The notes: generated by a model from the sequence alone, not told the origin. Shown: positions 6,911 through 15,454, counted from the stretch's first letter. The stretch is DNA of 29,506 nt from DATAOG01 sp046727895 (GCA_046727895.1 JBKPDM010000596.1:1-29506); one strand, 5' to 3'. Made by a program: numbers and translations.

Positions 6911-7309
6911 TTACCCGATGTGCGCCAGGCGTGGCGCCCGGGCGACGGCATACGCTTCCGGCAGGGCCGCACCCCAGAGCTTTTCGAGATCGTAGAAGCG
7001 CCGGATCTCGTCCTTGAACAGATGGACGATGACGTCGCCGGCATCGATCAGCACCCAGTCGGACTGGCCGCCGCCCTCGGCGCTCAGCCCCTTGAGGCCG
7101 ACGGCCTTCAGCCGCGCGAGCATGTGCTCCGCCATGCTGGCGATGTGCCGCTGGGAGGTGCCGGTCGCGACCACCATGGCATCCGCAAGGCTGGTCTTAC
7201 CGGCGAGATCGATGATGACGGGGTCGATCGCCTTGTCGTCGGCGAGCGAGGCTTGAACGAGCTGGAGCAGGTCTCGACTCGAAGGTCTGGGGACCGGATC
7301 GGTGCCTAT
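6911..7309 (-). CDS. rsfS: Ribosomal silencing factor RsfS, probable ATA start
   Basis: RsfS binds L14 on the 50S subunit and blocks subunit joining when nutrients are scarce. The frame reads DLLQLVQASLADDKAIDPVI, then DLAGKTSLADAMVVATGTSQRH, then DWVLIDAGDVIVHLF and YDLEKLW, all typical of the family. The first ATG (7177) would remove the first helix and strand, and no ATG/GTG/TTG exists upstream in frame as far as I read into nadD. The best site is ATA 7309, seven bases after AGGAGG (7322-7317) and overlapping the nadD TAG as ATAG, giving 132 aa. A rare AUA start, an in-frame CTG, or a base error are the alternatives. It is the last gene of the obg operon here. Confidence 0.85.
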   Translation of the reverse strand: MGTDPVPRPSSRDLLQLVQASLADDKAIDPVIIDLAGKTSLADAMVVATGTSQRHIASMAEHMLARLKAVGLKGLSAEGGGQSDWVLIDAGDVIVHLFKDEIRRFYDLEKLWGAALPEAYAVARAPRLAHIG

Positions 7310-7983
7310 GACGCTTCCTCCTTCCGTCCGGCTCGCCGATGCGACGCCCGCCTCTGCCGGCGTAGCGCCGTGCCCGATACCTGGTATCGGCGCAGCCGCA
7401 AGAATACCCAGGCCGGCGGGCGGCTCTCGGGCAGGACCGGCGCGGCACGCTCCGCCAGGCGCCGGTCGGCATAGGTTCGCGCCGCCCGTCCGACCGATGC
7501 CCGATAAGAATAAGGTTCCCGGTCGAACACGGCAATGGGAACCATCGCCATCAGCTGCCGCCAGCTACGCCAATGGGGCAATTGGGTCAGATTGTCGGCG
7601 CCGATCAACCAGATCAGACGAGCGCGGCCTCTTCGCTTCAACCATCGCACCGTGTCGATGGTGTAGCGGGTGCCGAGCCGGCGTTCGAGATCACTCACCA
7701 CCAGGCGGCGATCGCGCCCGGCCATGGCCTCGGCCGATGCCATGCGCTTAGCGAAGTCGGCCATGTCGATTTCGCCCTTCAACGGGTTCTGCGGCGAGAC
7801 CAACCACCAGACCCGATCGAGGCGGAGGCGCTTCATGGCCTCGCGGCTGATCGCGAGATGACCCTGATGGGCGGGGTTGAACGAGCCGCCGAGCAGACCG
7901 ATGCGCCGCCTCGGGACCGGCTGCGGCGGCCGCTCGGCTTCGATCGGCCGGTTGATCCGGACCACCGGCCGGCGCTGGTTCAT
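7306..7983 (-). CDS. nadD: Nicotinate-nucleotide adenylyltransferase
   Basis: The enzyme transfers AMP from ATP to nicotinate mononucleotide to make deamido-NAD. The 225-aa protein has a basic N-terminal extension of about 27 residues, then the nucleotidyltransferase motif GGSFNPAHQGHL, then WWLVSPQNPLKG, TIDTVRWLK, GADNLTQLPHWRSW, and VSGTALRRQ in place of the usual ISATAIR-like motif. ATG 7983 overlaps the proA stop (ATGA, 7983-7980), and its own TAG overlaps the presumed rsfS start, so the three genes are translationally coupled. The C-terminus is Arg-rich. The assignment is secure. Confidence 0.93.
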   Translation of the reverse strand: MNQRRPVVRINRPIEAERPPQPVPRRRIGLLGGSFNPAHQGHLAISREAMKRLRLDRVWWLVSPQNPLKGEIDMADFAKRMASAEAMAGRDRRLVVSDLERRLGTRYTIDTVRWLKRRGRARLIWLIGADNLTQLPHWRSWRQLMAMVPIAVFDREPYSYRASVGRAARTYADRRLAERAAPVLPESRPPAWVFLRLRRYQVSGTALRRQRRASHRRAGRKEEAS

Positions 7984-9275
7984 CCCGGCCGGATCTGACC
8001 GCTGCCGCGCACGACGTATTTGTAGCTGGTCAGCTGCTCGACGCCGACCGGGCCGCGGGCGTGCAGGCGTCCGGTCGCGATGCCGATCTCGGCGCCCATG
8101 CCGAACTCGCCGCCATCGGCGAACTGGGTCGAAGCGTTGTGCATCACGATGGCGCTGTCGACCTCGGCCAGGAATCGCTCCGCGACCGCCGCATCCGCGG
8201 TGACGATGCTCTCAGTGTGGTGCGAGCCGTAGCGCTCGATGTGCTCGATCGCGCCGTCGACCCCGTCGACCAGCCGGATCGAGAGGATCGCGTCGAGATA
8301 CTCGGTCGACCAGTCGGTCTCGCTAGCGGGACCCACCCGCGGGTCGATCGCGCGGACATCGGCATCGCCGCGCAGTTCACAGCCTGCCGCCAGCAGATCC
8401 TCGATCACCCCCGGCAGCAGCGCCTCGGCGGCGCGGCGGTCGACCAGCAGGGTCTCGGCCGCGCCGCAGATCCCCGTCCGGCGCATCTTGGCGTTCACCG
8501 TGACTTTGCGGGCCATCTCGGGATCGGCCGCGGCATCGAGGTAGACGTGGCAGATGCCCTCCAGATGGGCGAGCACGGGAATCCGGCTCTCGCGCTGCAC
8601 CCGCTCGATCAGCGAGCGACCGCCGCGCGGCACGATCACGTCGATCTGCCCGCCCATGGTCAGCATCATGCCGACCGCGGCGCGATCGGTCGTCGGCACC
8701 GCCTGGATCGCCGTCTCGGGCAGCCCGGCCTCGCTCAGGCCCGCCTGCAGGCAGGCGAGGATCGCGCGCGCGGAATGGAAGCTCTCGGAGCCGCCGCGCA
8801 GGATCGCGGCATTGCCGGCCTTGAGGCAGAGCGCGCCGGCATCGGCGGTGACGTTGGGGCGCGACTCGTAGATGATGCCGACCACGCCGAGCGGCACGCG
8901 TACGCGCGCGATGTCGAGACCGTTCGGACGGCGCCAGCGCGCGATCTCCTGGCCGACCGGATCATCGAGCCCGGCGATCGCCTCGAGTCCCGCGGCCATC
9001 GCCTCGATGCGGGCCTCGTTCAGCGCCAGCCGGTCGAGCAGCGCCGCACTGAGCCCTCTCTGGCGCGCGGCGGCCATGTCTTCGGCGTTAGCCGCCAGGA
9101 TCTCGTCCCGGTGCCGGCGCAGGCTGGCCGTCGCCGCCCGCAGCGCCCGGTCCTTGGCCGCGCGCCGCGCGGTCGAGAGGGCATGCGCGGCGCTCCGGGC
9201 GCGCTCGCCGAGCACGTGCATCGCACTTTCGAGGCCAGGGTCGGTCTCGCGGTCGTGGCGCAGTGCGGTCGCCAT
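7980..9275 (-). CDS. proA: Gamma-glutamyl phosphate reductase
   Basis: This is the second step of proline synthesis: NADPH-dependent reduction of gamma-glutamyl phosphate to the semialdehyde. The 431-aa cytosolic protein is an aldehyde-dehydrogenase-fold enzyme with RVPLGVVGIIYESRPNVT, KAGNAAILRGGSES, the segment NAKMRRTGICGAAETLL holding the catalytic Cys, and the C-terminal FGMGAEIGIATGRLHARGPVG motif. ATG 9275 follows GGGAGGT by 8 bases. It is separated from proB by a cyclase gene, an unusual arrangement. Length matches the family. Confidence 0.95.
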   Translation of the reverse strand: MATALRHDRETDPGLESAMHVLGERARSAAHALSTARRAAKDRALRAATASLRRHRDEILAANAEDMAAARQRGLSAALLDRLALNEARIEAMAAGLEAIAGLDDPVGQEIARWRRPNGLDIARVRVPLGVVGIIYESRPNVTADAGALCLKAGNAAILRGGSESFHSARAILACLQAGLSEAGLPETAIQAVPTTDRAAVGMMLTMGGQIDVIVPRGGRSLIERVQRESRIPVLAHLEGICHVYLDAAADPEMARKVTVNAKMRRTGICGAAETLLVDRRAAEALLPGVIEDLLAAGCELRGDADVRAIDPRVGPASETDWSTEYLDAILSIRLVDGVDGAIEHIERYGSHHTESIVTADAAVAERFLAEVDSAIVMHNASTQFADGGEFGMGAEIGIATGRLHARGPVGVEQLTSYKYVVRGSGQIRPG

Positions 9276-9326
9276 CGCAGGTTACCTCCCGGTCTCAGTC
9301 TCGCCCGCGGCGTTCGCAACGCTACT

Positions 9327-10535
9327 CTAGGCCGGATGCTCCAGGGACGCTACCGTGCCGGGCAACGCGAACAGCTCGACCGGCTCGGCGAAGCCGCGGA
9401 TCCGATGATCGCCGATCGCGACGAGGTCGTCGCGGACGTGGCGTGCGAACGCGGCGGTCGCCAGCAGCGGCTGGTCGAGCGCCTTGCAGAGGCCCTCGAT
9501 CCGGCTGACCAGATTGACCGCCGGACCGATTACCGTGAAGTCGAGCCGCCCCTCGCCGCCGATGTTGCCGTAGACCACGCAGCCGACATGGAGAGCGACG
9601 CCGAACTCGAGCGGTCCGAGGCCCGCGGCGCCGCGGCCGTGATTGACCGTCTGCAGGGCATTGCGGGCCGCGAGCACCGCCTTCAGGGCGCGGCCGCAAC
9701 TCGCCGCCGGCTCGCCTGGACCGGCGATCGGAAACACCGCCAGCAGGCCGTCGCCCATGAACTTGAGCACCTCGCCGCCGGCATCGGCAATGGCATCGAC
9801 CAGCAGCTGGTAATAGCTGTCGAGGGCGGCGAGCAGCTCATCGATGCTCCAGCTCGCGGCCTTGGCGGTGAAGTCGCGCAGGTCCGCGAACAGGATCACC
9901 GCCTCGAGATCGCGCCGGTCGCCGCGGCGGATCGCGCCGTTCAGCACCTCGCGGCCCGGGCCGTGCCCGAGATAGGTGTCGAGGAGGGTGCGGGCGCTGC
10001 GCCGCCATTCGAGCAGATCCAGGACCAGCCCGAGCGGGCCGGCCAGATTGCGCAGCTCGTTGCGCTCGGTCAGGGAAAAGCCGCCAGCGGCGCGCGTCGC
10101 CCAGCTGATCGCGGTGCGCCGTCCGTCCGTCAGAGGCACGGCCATGACCAGGTACTCGCTCGCCCCCTCGGCGCGCAGCTGATCGAGAACGGGGGCCTCG
10201 AGCCGGGGCTGCGGCACGGTCAGATCGACCCGGATCTCGTCCGTGCCGAGCATGATGCGGCGGAGTGGATTCGCCCGCCAGGTCGCGGGGTCCTGGCTGC
10301 CACGCCAGTGCAGGCGGACCTCCTCGGGTGCGCGGCCGGAGCGGTACCAGACGCACTCGACGCCCTGCATCAGCGGGTGCAGCGTCGGCGTGTACTGATT
10401 GACCTGGTGGAGCGGCATGCCGCGCTGGCAGAGCCATTCGCAGAGGTCGGAGATGAGCTCGAGATGCGAGCTCGCCTGCGGGCCGCGCATCAGAAGCCGC
10501 CGGGTGGCCGGGGTCTGCCGCCAATCCTTGAGCAA
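9327..10535 (-). CDS. Class III adenylate/guanylate cyclase between proB and proA
   Basis: The protein is 402 aa. The C-terminal half is a class III cyclase domain: metal Asp in VILFADLRDFT, second Asp in KFMGDGLLAVFP, then EFGVALHVGCVVYGNIGG and RLDFTVIGPAVNLVSRIEG. The N-terminal ~190 residues are unassigned; part resembles a GAF-like sensor (VMAVPLTDGRRTAISWATRA) and ends in the helical linker LGHGPGREVLNGAIRRGD that usually precedes such domains. No membrane helix is seen, so it should be cytosolic. The start is uncertain: TTG 10535 is the most upstream clear choice, while an ATG lies 15 codons later without a ribosome site. It lies 46 bases after proB and 51 before proA. Whether it makes cAMP or cGMP cannot be read from this. 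Confidence 0.85.
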   Translation of the reverse strand: MLKDWRQTPATRRLLMRGPQASSHLELISDLCEWLCQRGMPLHQVNQYTPTLHPLMQGVECVWYRSGRAPEEVRLHWRGSQDPATWRANPLRRIMLGTDEIRVDLTVPQPRLEAPVLDQLRAEGASEYLVMAVPLTDGRRTAISWATRAAGGFSLTERNELRNLAGPLGLVLDLLEWRRSARTLLDTYLGHGPGREVLNGAIRRGDRRDLEAVILFADLRDFTAKAASWSIDELLAALDSYYQLLVDAIADAGGEVLKFMGDGLLAVFPIAGPGEPAASCGRALKAVLAARNALQTVNHGRGAAGLGPLEFGVALHVGCVVYGNIGGEGRLDFTVIGPAVNLVSRIEGLCKALDQPLLATAAFARHVRDDLVAIGDHRIRGFAEPVELFALPGTVASLEHPA

Positions 10536-10581
10536 CGTGCCGTCTTTCGTCCGCCTCTCGCACCGGTCCGTCCGGCCGGGC

Positions 10582-11679
10582 TCAGAGCAGGACCAGATCG
10601 TCCCGATGGATCAACTCGTCGCGGCCACGATAGCCGAGCAGCGCCACGATCTGCTCGGTCTTCTGTCCGATAATGCGGCGCGCGTCGGCGGCGTCGTAGG
10701 CGGAGAGCCCCTTGGCGACATCCTGCCCGTCGGGATCCCGCACCAGCACCGCGTCGCCACGCTCAAACATGCCTTCGATCCCGATCACGCCCGCCGGCAA
10801 CAGGCTGCTGCCGCGCCGCAGCGCGCGGGCCGCGCCGGCGTCGATCCGGAGCACGCCCATGGCGCCGAGCGAGCCCGCGATCCACTCCTTGCGCGCGCGG
10901 CGCGGGTTGGCTCGCGCCGGAAAGCGGGTGCAGGCGCCACCCGCCGCAAGGCGGGCGAGCGGATGCGGCTCGAAGCCGGGCGCGATGATCACGGCGCAGC
11001 CCGCGCGCGTCGCGATCTTGGCGGCAGCGAGCTTGCTGACCATGCCACCCGTGCCGGCAGGGCTGCCGGCACCTCCGGCCATCGCCTCGATCTCCGGCGT
11101 GATCGCGGGCACCACCTCGATCCGAACCGCCGCCGGGTCGCGCACCGGATCGCGGGTGTAGAGCCCGTCGACGTCGGACAGAAGGATCAGCTCCTCGGCG
11201 CTGGCCATGACCGCGACCCGTGCCGAGAGCCGGTCGTTGTCGCCGAAGCGGATCTCGTTGGTCGCCACCGTGTCGTTCTCGTTGACCACCGGGATGACCG
11301 CAAGCTTGAGCAGCGCCTCGATGGTCGAGCGGGCGTTGAGGTAGCGCCGGCGCTGCTCGGTATCGTCGAGCGTCAGGAGCAGTTGCGCCGTCGCCAGCCC
11401 GGACCTGGCGAGGCTCGCCTGATAGGCATGAGCCAGATTGATCTGCCCGACCGCCGCGGCGGCCTGCTTTTCCTCGAGCCGCAGCCCGCGATCGGGCAGG
11501 TTCAAGGCGGCTCGGCCGAGCGCGATCGCACCCGAGGTGACCACGATGACCTCTTCGCCCCGTCGCCGGCAGTCGGCCAGATCCTCGGCCAGCGAGTCCA
11601 GCCAGTCGAGGCGGGTCCGGCCAGCATGATCGACCAGCAGCGAGGAGCCGATCTTGACCACGCGCCGCCGCGGCCTCAT
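10582..11679 (-). CDS. proB: Glutamate 5-kinase
   Basis: First step of proline synthesis: ATP-dependent phosphorylation of glutamate, usually feedback-inhibited by proline. The 365-aa protein has an amino-acid-kinase domain (VVKIGSSLLV, VIVVTSGAIALG, PVVNENDTVATNEIRFGDND, LILLSDVDGLYT, GTGGMVSKLAAAK) and a C-terminal PUA domain (about residues 275-360, GSSLLPAGVIGIEGMFERGD). ATG 11679 overlaps the obg stop (ATGA), so the two are translationally coupled. Confidence 0.95.
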   Translation of the reverse strand: MRPRRRVVKIGSSLLVDHAGRTRLDWLDSLAEDLADCRRRGEEVIVVTSGAIALGRAALNLPDRGLRLEEKQAAAAVGQINLAHAYQASLARSGLATAQLLLTLDDTEQRRRYLNARSTIEALLKLAVIPVVNENDTVATNEIRFGDNDRLSARVAVMASAEELILLSDVDGLYTRDPVRDPAAVRIEVVPAITPEIEAMAGGAGSPAGTGGMVSKLAAAKIATRAGCAVIIAPGFEPHPLARLAAGGACTRFPARANPRRARKEWIAGSLGAMGVLRIDAGAARALRRGSSLLPAGVIGIEGMFERGDAVLVRDPDGQDVAKGLSAYDAADARRIIGQKTEQIVALLGYRGRDELIHRDDLVLL

Positions 11680-12692
11680 GCCGGCACCTGCTCGGCCGCC
11701 ATCGCCGCCGCCCGGATCGTGCGTTCCGCCGCGTCGAGGACTGCCTCGTGCCCTTGGCCCGAGACCCCCGAGGTGATGAACACCGGCCGCCCGGCTGCGC
11801 GGGACAGCGCCTCGGCTTTGTCGGTCACCGCCGCGCCGCTGAACGCATCGGCCTTGTTGAGACAGACCAGCTCGGGCCGCTCGGCCAGTTGCCGGTCGTA
11901 GTCGGCGAGTTCCCGGCGGACCGTCCGATAGGCGGTGGCGACGTCCTCGAGCGTGCCGTCGACCAGATGGATCAGGACCCGGCAGCGCTCGATGTGGCCG
12001 AGGAAGCGATCGCCGAGGCCGGCACCCCGATGGGCGCCCTCGATCAGCCCCGGAAGGTCGGCCAGGACGAAGCCGTCGTGACCCCGCGGCACGGTGCCGA
12101 GCTTGGGCTCGAGCGTCGTGAACGGGTAGTCGGCGATCTTGGGGCGGGCGCGCGAGACGGCGGCCAGAAAGGTCGACTTACCGGCGTTCGGCAGGCCGAT
12201 CAGGCCGGCGTCGGCCAGAAGCTTGAGGCGCAGCCAGAGCCAGCGCTCCTCGCCCGGCTGACCGGGCGTGGCCTGGCGCGGGGCACGGTTGGTCGAGGAC
12301 TTGAAGCGGGCGTTGCCGAGACCACCCGCGCCGCCCTGGGCGAGGATCACGGTCTGCCCGGGCGTCACCAGATCGGCGATCAGGGTCTCGCCGTCCTCGT
12401 CGAGGACCTGGGTCCCGAGCGGCAGCAGGAGCTCGACATCGGCCCCGTTGGCGCCGCTCCGGTCGCGCCCCATGCCGTGGCCGCCGCGCCCGGCCCGAAA
12501 GTGCTGGCGGTAGCGAAAGTCGATCAGGGTGTTCAGCTCGCCGGATGCGCGCGCAACGACGTTGCCGCCGCGGCCGCCGTCGCCGCCGTTCGGACCGCCG
12601 CGGGGGATGCGCTTCTCACGCCGGAAGCTGACGCAGCCGTCGCCGCCGTCGCCGCTCTTGACGTAGATCTTGGCCTGATCGAGGAAGCGCAT
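11676..12692 (-). CDS. obgE: GTPase Obg/CgtA
   Basis: A GTPase acting in 50S subunit assembly and stress signalling. The 338-aa protein has a glycine-rich Obg fold (KIYVKSGDGGDGCVSFRREK, PNGGDGGRGGNVV), then a G domain with GLPNAGKST (G1), DLPGLIEGAH (G3), LNKADAF (G4) and a TSGVSG G5. I start at ATG 12692 (MRFLDQAKIYV, the usual Obg N-terminus) rather than the in-frame TTG at 12722, which adds ten atypical residues. It is separated from rpmA by a terminator hairpin at 12721-12750, so it may need its own promoter or read-through. Confidence 0.95.
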   Translation of the reverse strand: MRFLDQAKIYVKSGDGGDGCVSFRREKRIPRGGPNGGDGGRGGNVVARASGELNTLIDFRYRQHFRAGRGGHGMGRDRSGANGADVELLLPLGTQVLDEDGETLIADLVTPGQTVILAQGGAGGLGNARFKSSTNRAPRQATPGQPGEERWLWLRLKLLADAGLIGLPNAGKSTFLAAVSRARPKIADYPFTTLEPKLGTVPRGHDGFVLADLPGLIEGAHRGAGLGDRFLGHIERCRVLIHLVDGTLEDVATAYRTVRRELADYDRQLAERPELVCLNKADAFSGAAVTDKAEALSRAAGRPVFITSGVSGQGHEAVLDAAERTIRAAAMAAEQVPA

Positions 12693-12720
12693 CGCGCTTC
12701 GTACCCGCTCTCTGCCCGAC

Positions 12721-12750
12721 AAAATAGGGGAATGGCCGCGGCATTCCCCT
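12721..12750 (-). terminator. Terminator between rpmA and obg
   Basis: On the minus strand AGGGGAATG (12750-12742), a 7-base GC loop, then CATTCCCCT (12734-12726) form a perfect 9-bp stem, followed by ATTTT. It sits 38 bases after the rpmA stop and would attenuate transcription into obg. Confidence 0.75.
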
Positions 12751-12787
12751 TCTCTATTCCCCTTCCGGGGTCGGGTGGCGCGCCCGG

Positions 12788-13057
12788 TTACTCGGCCGCG
12801 GGCTCGCTCCGAACCACCGCCACGTACGACCGGCCGCCCGGACCCGAGCGGAACCGCACCTGGCCTTCGGTCAGGGCGAACAGCGTGTGATCGCGGCCCA
12901 TGCCGACGTTGCGCCCTGGGTGCCAGCGGGTGCCCCGCTGGCGGACGATGATGTTGCCGGGGACGACCTGCTCGCCGCCGAACTTCTTGACCCCGAGGCG
13001 CTTGCCGGCCGAGTCGCGACCGTTGCGCGAGCTGCCGCCAGCCTTCTTGTGCGCCAT
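12788..13057 (-). CDS. rpmA: 50S ribosomal protein L27
   Basis: The 89-aa protein starts MAHKKAGGSSRNGRDSAGKR, the classic L27 N-terminal tail that reaches the peptidyl transferase centre, followed by GVKKFGGEQVVPGNIIVRQR, GTRWHPGRNVGMGRDHTLFA and the glycine-rich C-terminus. ATG 13057 is preceded by GAGGAG. It follows rplU by 25 bases as in nearly all bacteria and shares its promoter at 13484-13511. Confidence 0.97.
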   Translation of the reverse strand: MAHKKAGGSSRNGRDSAGKRLGVKKFGGEQVVPGNIIVRQRGTRWHPGRNVGMGRDHTLFALTEGQVRFRSGPGGRSYVAVVRSEPAAE

Positions 13058-13082
13058 CTCGGCTCTCCTCTACGCGCGCTGC

Positions 13083-13406
13083 TCAGGCGAGCGCGATGTC
13101 CTGAATCCGCAGCACCGTCTGCAGCTGGCGATGGCCGTGCTTGCGCCGGTAGTTCTTGCGGCGCTTCTTCTTGAACACGATCACCTTGGGCGCCTTCGCC
13201 TGCTCCAGGACTTCGGCCCTGACCTCCGCGCCGGCGACCAGCGGCGTGCCGATCCGCGGCGCATTGGTCCCGCCCTCGCCACCGATCATCAGCACCTGAT
13301 CGAAGGCGATCGACTGGCCGACCTCGCCCTCGAGCCGCTCGACCTTGATCACGTCGCCGCGCGCGACCCGGTATTGCTTGCCGCCGGTTTTGATGACTGC
13401 ATACAT
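13083..13406 (-). CDS. rplU: 50S ribosomal protein L21
   Basis: The 107-aa protein begins MYAVIKTGGKQYRVARGD, the standard L21 start, and ends with the KAPKVIVFKKKRRKNYRRK segment and HGHRQLQTVLRIQDI. The frame is open 82 codons upstream, but that extension overlaps the promoter and has no L21 similarity, so ATG 13406 is chosen. It is the first gene of the rplU-rpmA unit. Confidence 0.96.
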   Translation of the reverse strand: MYAVIKTGGKQYRVARGDVIKVERLEGEVGQSIAFDQVLMIGGEGGTNAPRIGTPLVAGAEVRAEVLEQAKAPKVIVFKKKRRKNYRRKHGHRQLQTVLRIQDIALA

Positions 13407-13483
13407 GGCTGCGCTGAGCACACACACCCCGGCGGCAGCCGCGCTCGCCGCGACTGCCCCGCCGGTCGGGCAGGAAAGCCGGG

Positions 13484-13511
13484 ATATTAGTCGCAATCCC
13501 CCATCTGTCAA
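13484..13511 (-). promoter_or_regulatory. Sigma-70-type promoter of rplU-rpmA
   Basis: On the minus strand TTGACA (13511-13506), a 16-bp spacer, then TAATAT (13489-13484). Transcription would begin near 13477, giving a leader of about 70 bases before rplU. The -35 is a perfect consensus. Confidence 0.75.
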
Positions 13512-13550
13512 CGGGCCTGGGGCGGATGCCTTTCCCGCAGCCCGGCCCGA

Positions 13551-13579
13551 TGGACACCTCGGGTGGGCGCCAATACAAT
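13551..13579 (+). promoter_or_regulatory. Sigma-70-type promoter of the cyclase/TPR gene
   Basis: TGGACA (13551-13556), a 17-bp spacer and TACAAT (13574-13579) each differ from consensus at one position. It lies 35 bases before ATG 13615 and faces away from the rplU promoter 40 bases to the left. Confidence 0.65.
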
Positions 13580-13614
13580 GCCCTGGCTGGGTCGTCGGAT
13601 GGCGGTCGCACCGC

Positions 13615-15382
13615 ATGGCCGAAAACCACGTGCAACGTCGGCTTGCCGCCATTCTCGCCGGCGACGTCGTCGGCTACAGCCGGCTCATGGAGCGGGACGA
13701 GACCGGTACTCTCGCTGCCCTCAGGGCTCGACGCAGGGAGATACTGGAGCCGCTGGTTGCCAGGCATCAGGGTCGTATCTTCAAAGTCATTGGCGATGGC
13801 GTCCTGGTCGAGTTTGCCAGCGCGGTCAATGCGGTCGAGTGCGCGGTGGCGCTCCAGCAACGCATGGCGGACGCCAATCATGCCTTGCCGGCCGAGCAAC
13901 GGATCGAACTGCGGATCGGCATCAACCTCGGCGACGTGGTGGTCGAAGGCGGCGATCTCTTCGGTGACGGTGTCAACGTCGCCGCTCGTTTGCAGGAGGT
14001 GGCGGAGCCCGGCGGCATTTGTGTCGCCGCCATTGTCCGAGACCAGGTTCGAGCGAAAGTGGCTTTCGGATTCGATGATCTCGGCGAGCGCCAACTGAAG
14101 AACATTGCTGCGGTCCGAGTCTATCGAACCGTGCCTACGACTTCGCCTTCTCCAGGCTCTGTGCCGATGCCTCCGCTCGACAACCATCGATTGCGGTGTT
14201 GCCGTTCACCAACATGAGTAACGATCCGGAGCAGGAGTATTTCAGCGACGGCATCACCGAAGATATCATCACCGAGCTTTCACGCTTCCGCTCCCTGTTC
14301 GTCATCGCACGCAACTCGGCATTTGCCTTCAACGGCAAGTCGATCAAAGTACAGGACATCGCACGTGAACTCGGCGTCGCCTATGTCGTCGAAGGCAGCG
14401 TCCGCCGCGCTGCAGACCGGGTCAGAATTACTGCCCAGCTAGTTGACGCTGATACCGGGAATCACCTCTGGGCTGAGCGCTATGACCGGCACATGCACGA
14501 CATCTTTGCCTTGCAGGATGAGGTCGCGCGGTCGGTTGCATCAACCGTAAGCGGCAGGGTGGAAGCAGCCGGGCGCGACCGGGCCGTGCGGCTCAGCCCG
14601 AATGCGCTCAGGGCCTATGACCTCGTGCTTCGCGCCAAAGCGTTCCTGCTGAAATATACTCGGGCCGACAACCAGCAGGCGATCGCCTGCGCCGAACGCG
14701 CAGTGGAACTCGACCCGAGCAGCGCGAGAGCGCATGCGCGGACGGCATTGAGCCTCTTCTTCAACTACATGACGTGTTGGACGGCCGATCGCACGAATAC
14801 GCTCGCCAAGGCGTATGAGCTCGCGCAGCGCGCCGTGGTGCTCGACGAGAGCGACAGCTTCACTCTATATTAGGGATGATTCACCTGTTCCGACGGGAGT
14901 TCGACGAAGCGCGATCGGAAATCGAAAACGCCATCGATCTGAACCCGAACGACGCCGATGCGCGCTACTACTACGGAATGTTCCTCGCTGCCACGGGAAA
15001 TCCGGACGCTGGCATCCAACAGATCGACTTGAGCAAGCGGCTGAATCCGTTCGATACGCGAGGGGTGACATGGGTCAGGGGCATCGCCTGCTTCACGGCC
15101 CGCCGCTACGACGAGGCGATCGTGACATTGCGGCAGGCTCGCGATCCCGTCAATGAGGTGCGCGGCTGGCTTGCGGCAAGCTACGCCCATGCCGGACGCC
15201 TGCAAGAAGCCCGAGCTACGCTCGAGGAGTTCCTGCGGATCGCGGAAACCGACATGGCCGCCTTCCCGGGCCGCAGGCTCAAGGACTGGGAACCGTACTG
15301 GCACGGCGCATTCGAGTACCAGGACGAGAGAGATTTCGATCATCTCTTTGACGCCCTGCACAAGGCAGGGCTGCCGAAATAG
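13615..15382 (+). pseudogene. Class III cyclase with TolB-like and TPR regions, two frameshifts
   Basis: Three consecutive frames form one protein of about 590 aa. Part 1 from ATG 13615 is a cyclase domain (RRLAAILAGDVVGYSRLM, KVIGDGVLVEF, IGINLGDVVVEGGDLFGDGV). Part 2 resumes as PSIAVLPFTNMSND, then EYFSDGITEDIITELSRFR and DIFALQDEVARSVAS, the TolB-N-like region usual after this cyclase type. Part 3 resumes as GMIHLFRREFDEARSEIENA with TPR repeats, ending at 15382. The first break is at 14182-14184 (GAC AA_ CCA TCG, expected DKPSIAVLPF); the second is at 14868-14873, where TAT is followed by a TAG that one extra base would remove. Each looks like a one-base loss. Cyclase active-site residues are intact, so a truncated cyclase might still be made. 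Confidence 0.8.
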
Positions 15383-15454
15383 AAGACGATCGGCTCGACA
15401 GGGTGAATCAGGAAGGCGGGCAGGTGGCGCCGGAGGCGCTGCCCAAAGGGCCCT

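Noticed and set aside
6911..7177. rsfS starting at ATG 7177
   Set aside because: It would delete the conserved first helix and the VIIDLAGKTSLADAM strand, which are clearly coded upstream in the same frame.
8061..10673. 870-codon plus-strand open frame opposite proA and the cyclase
   Set aside because: Antisense shadow of two clear genes, crossing their boundary, with no motif.
15418..15444. GC hairpin between the cyclase/TPR gene and PhyH as a terminator
   Set aside because: The stem is bulged and no T-run follows on either strand.
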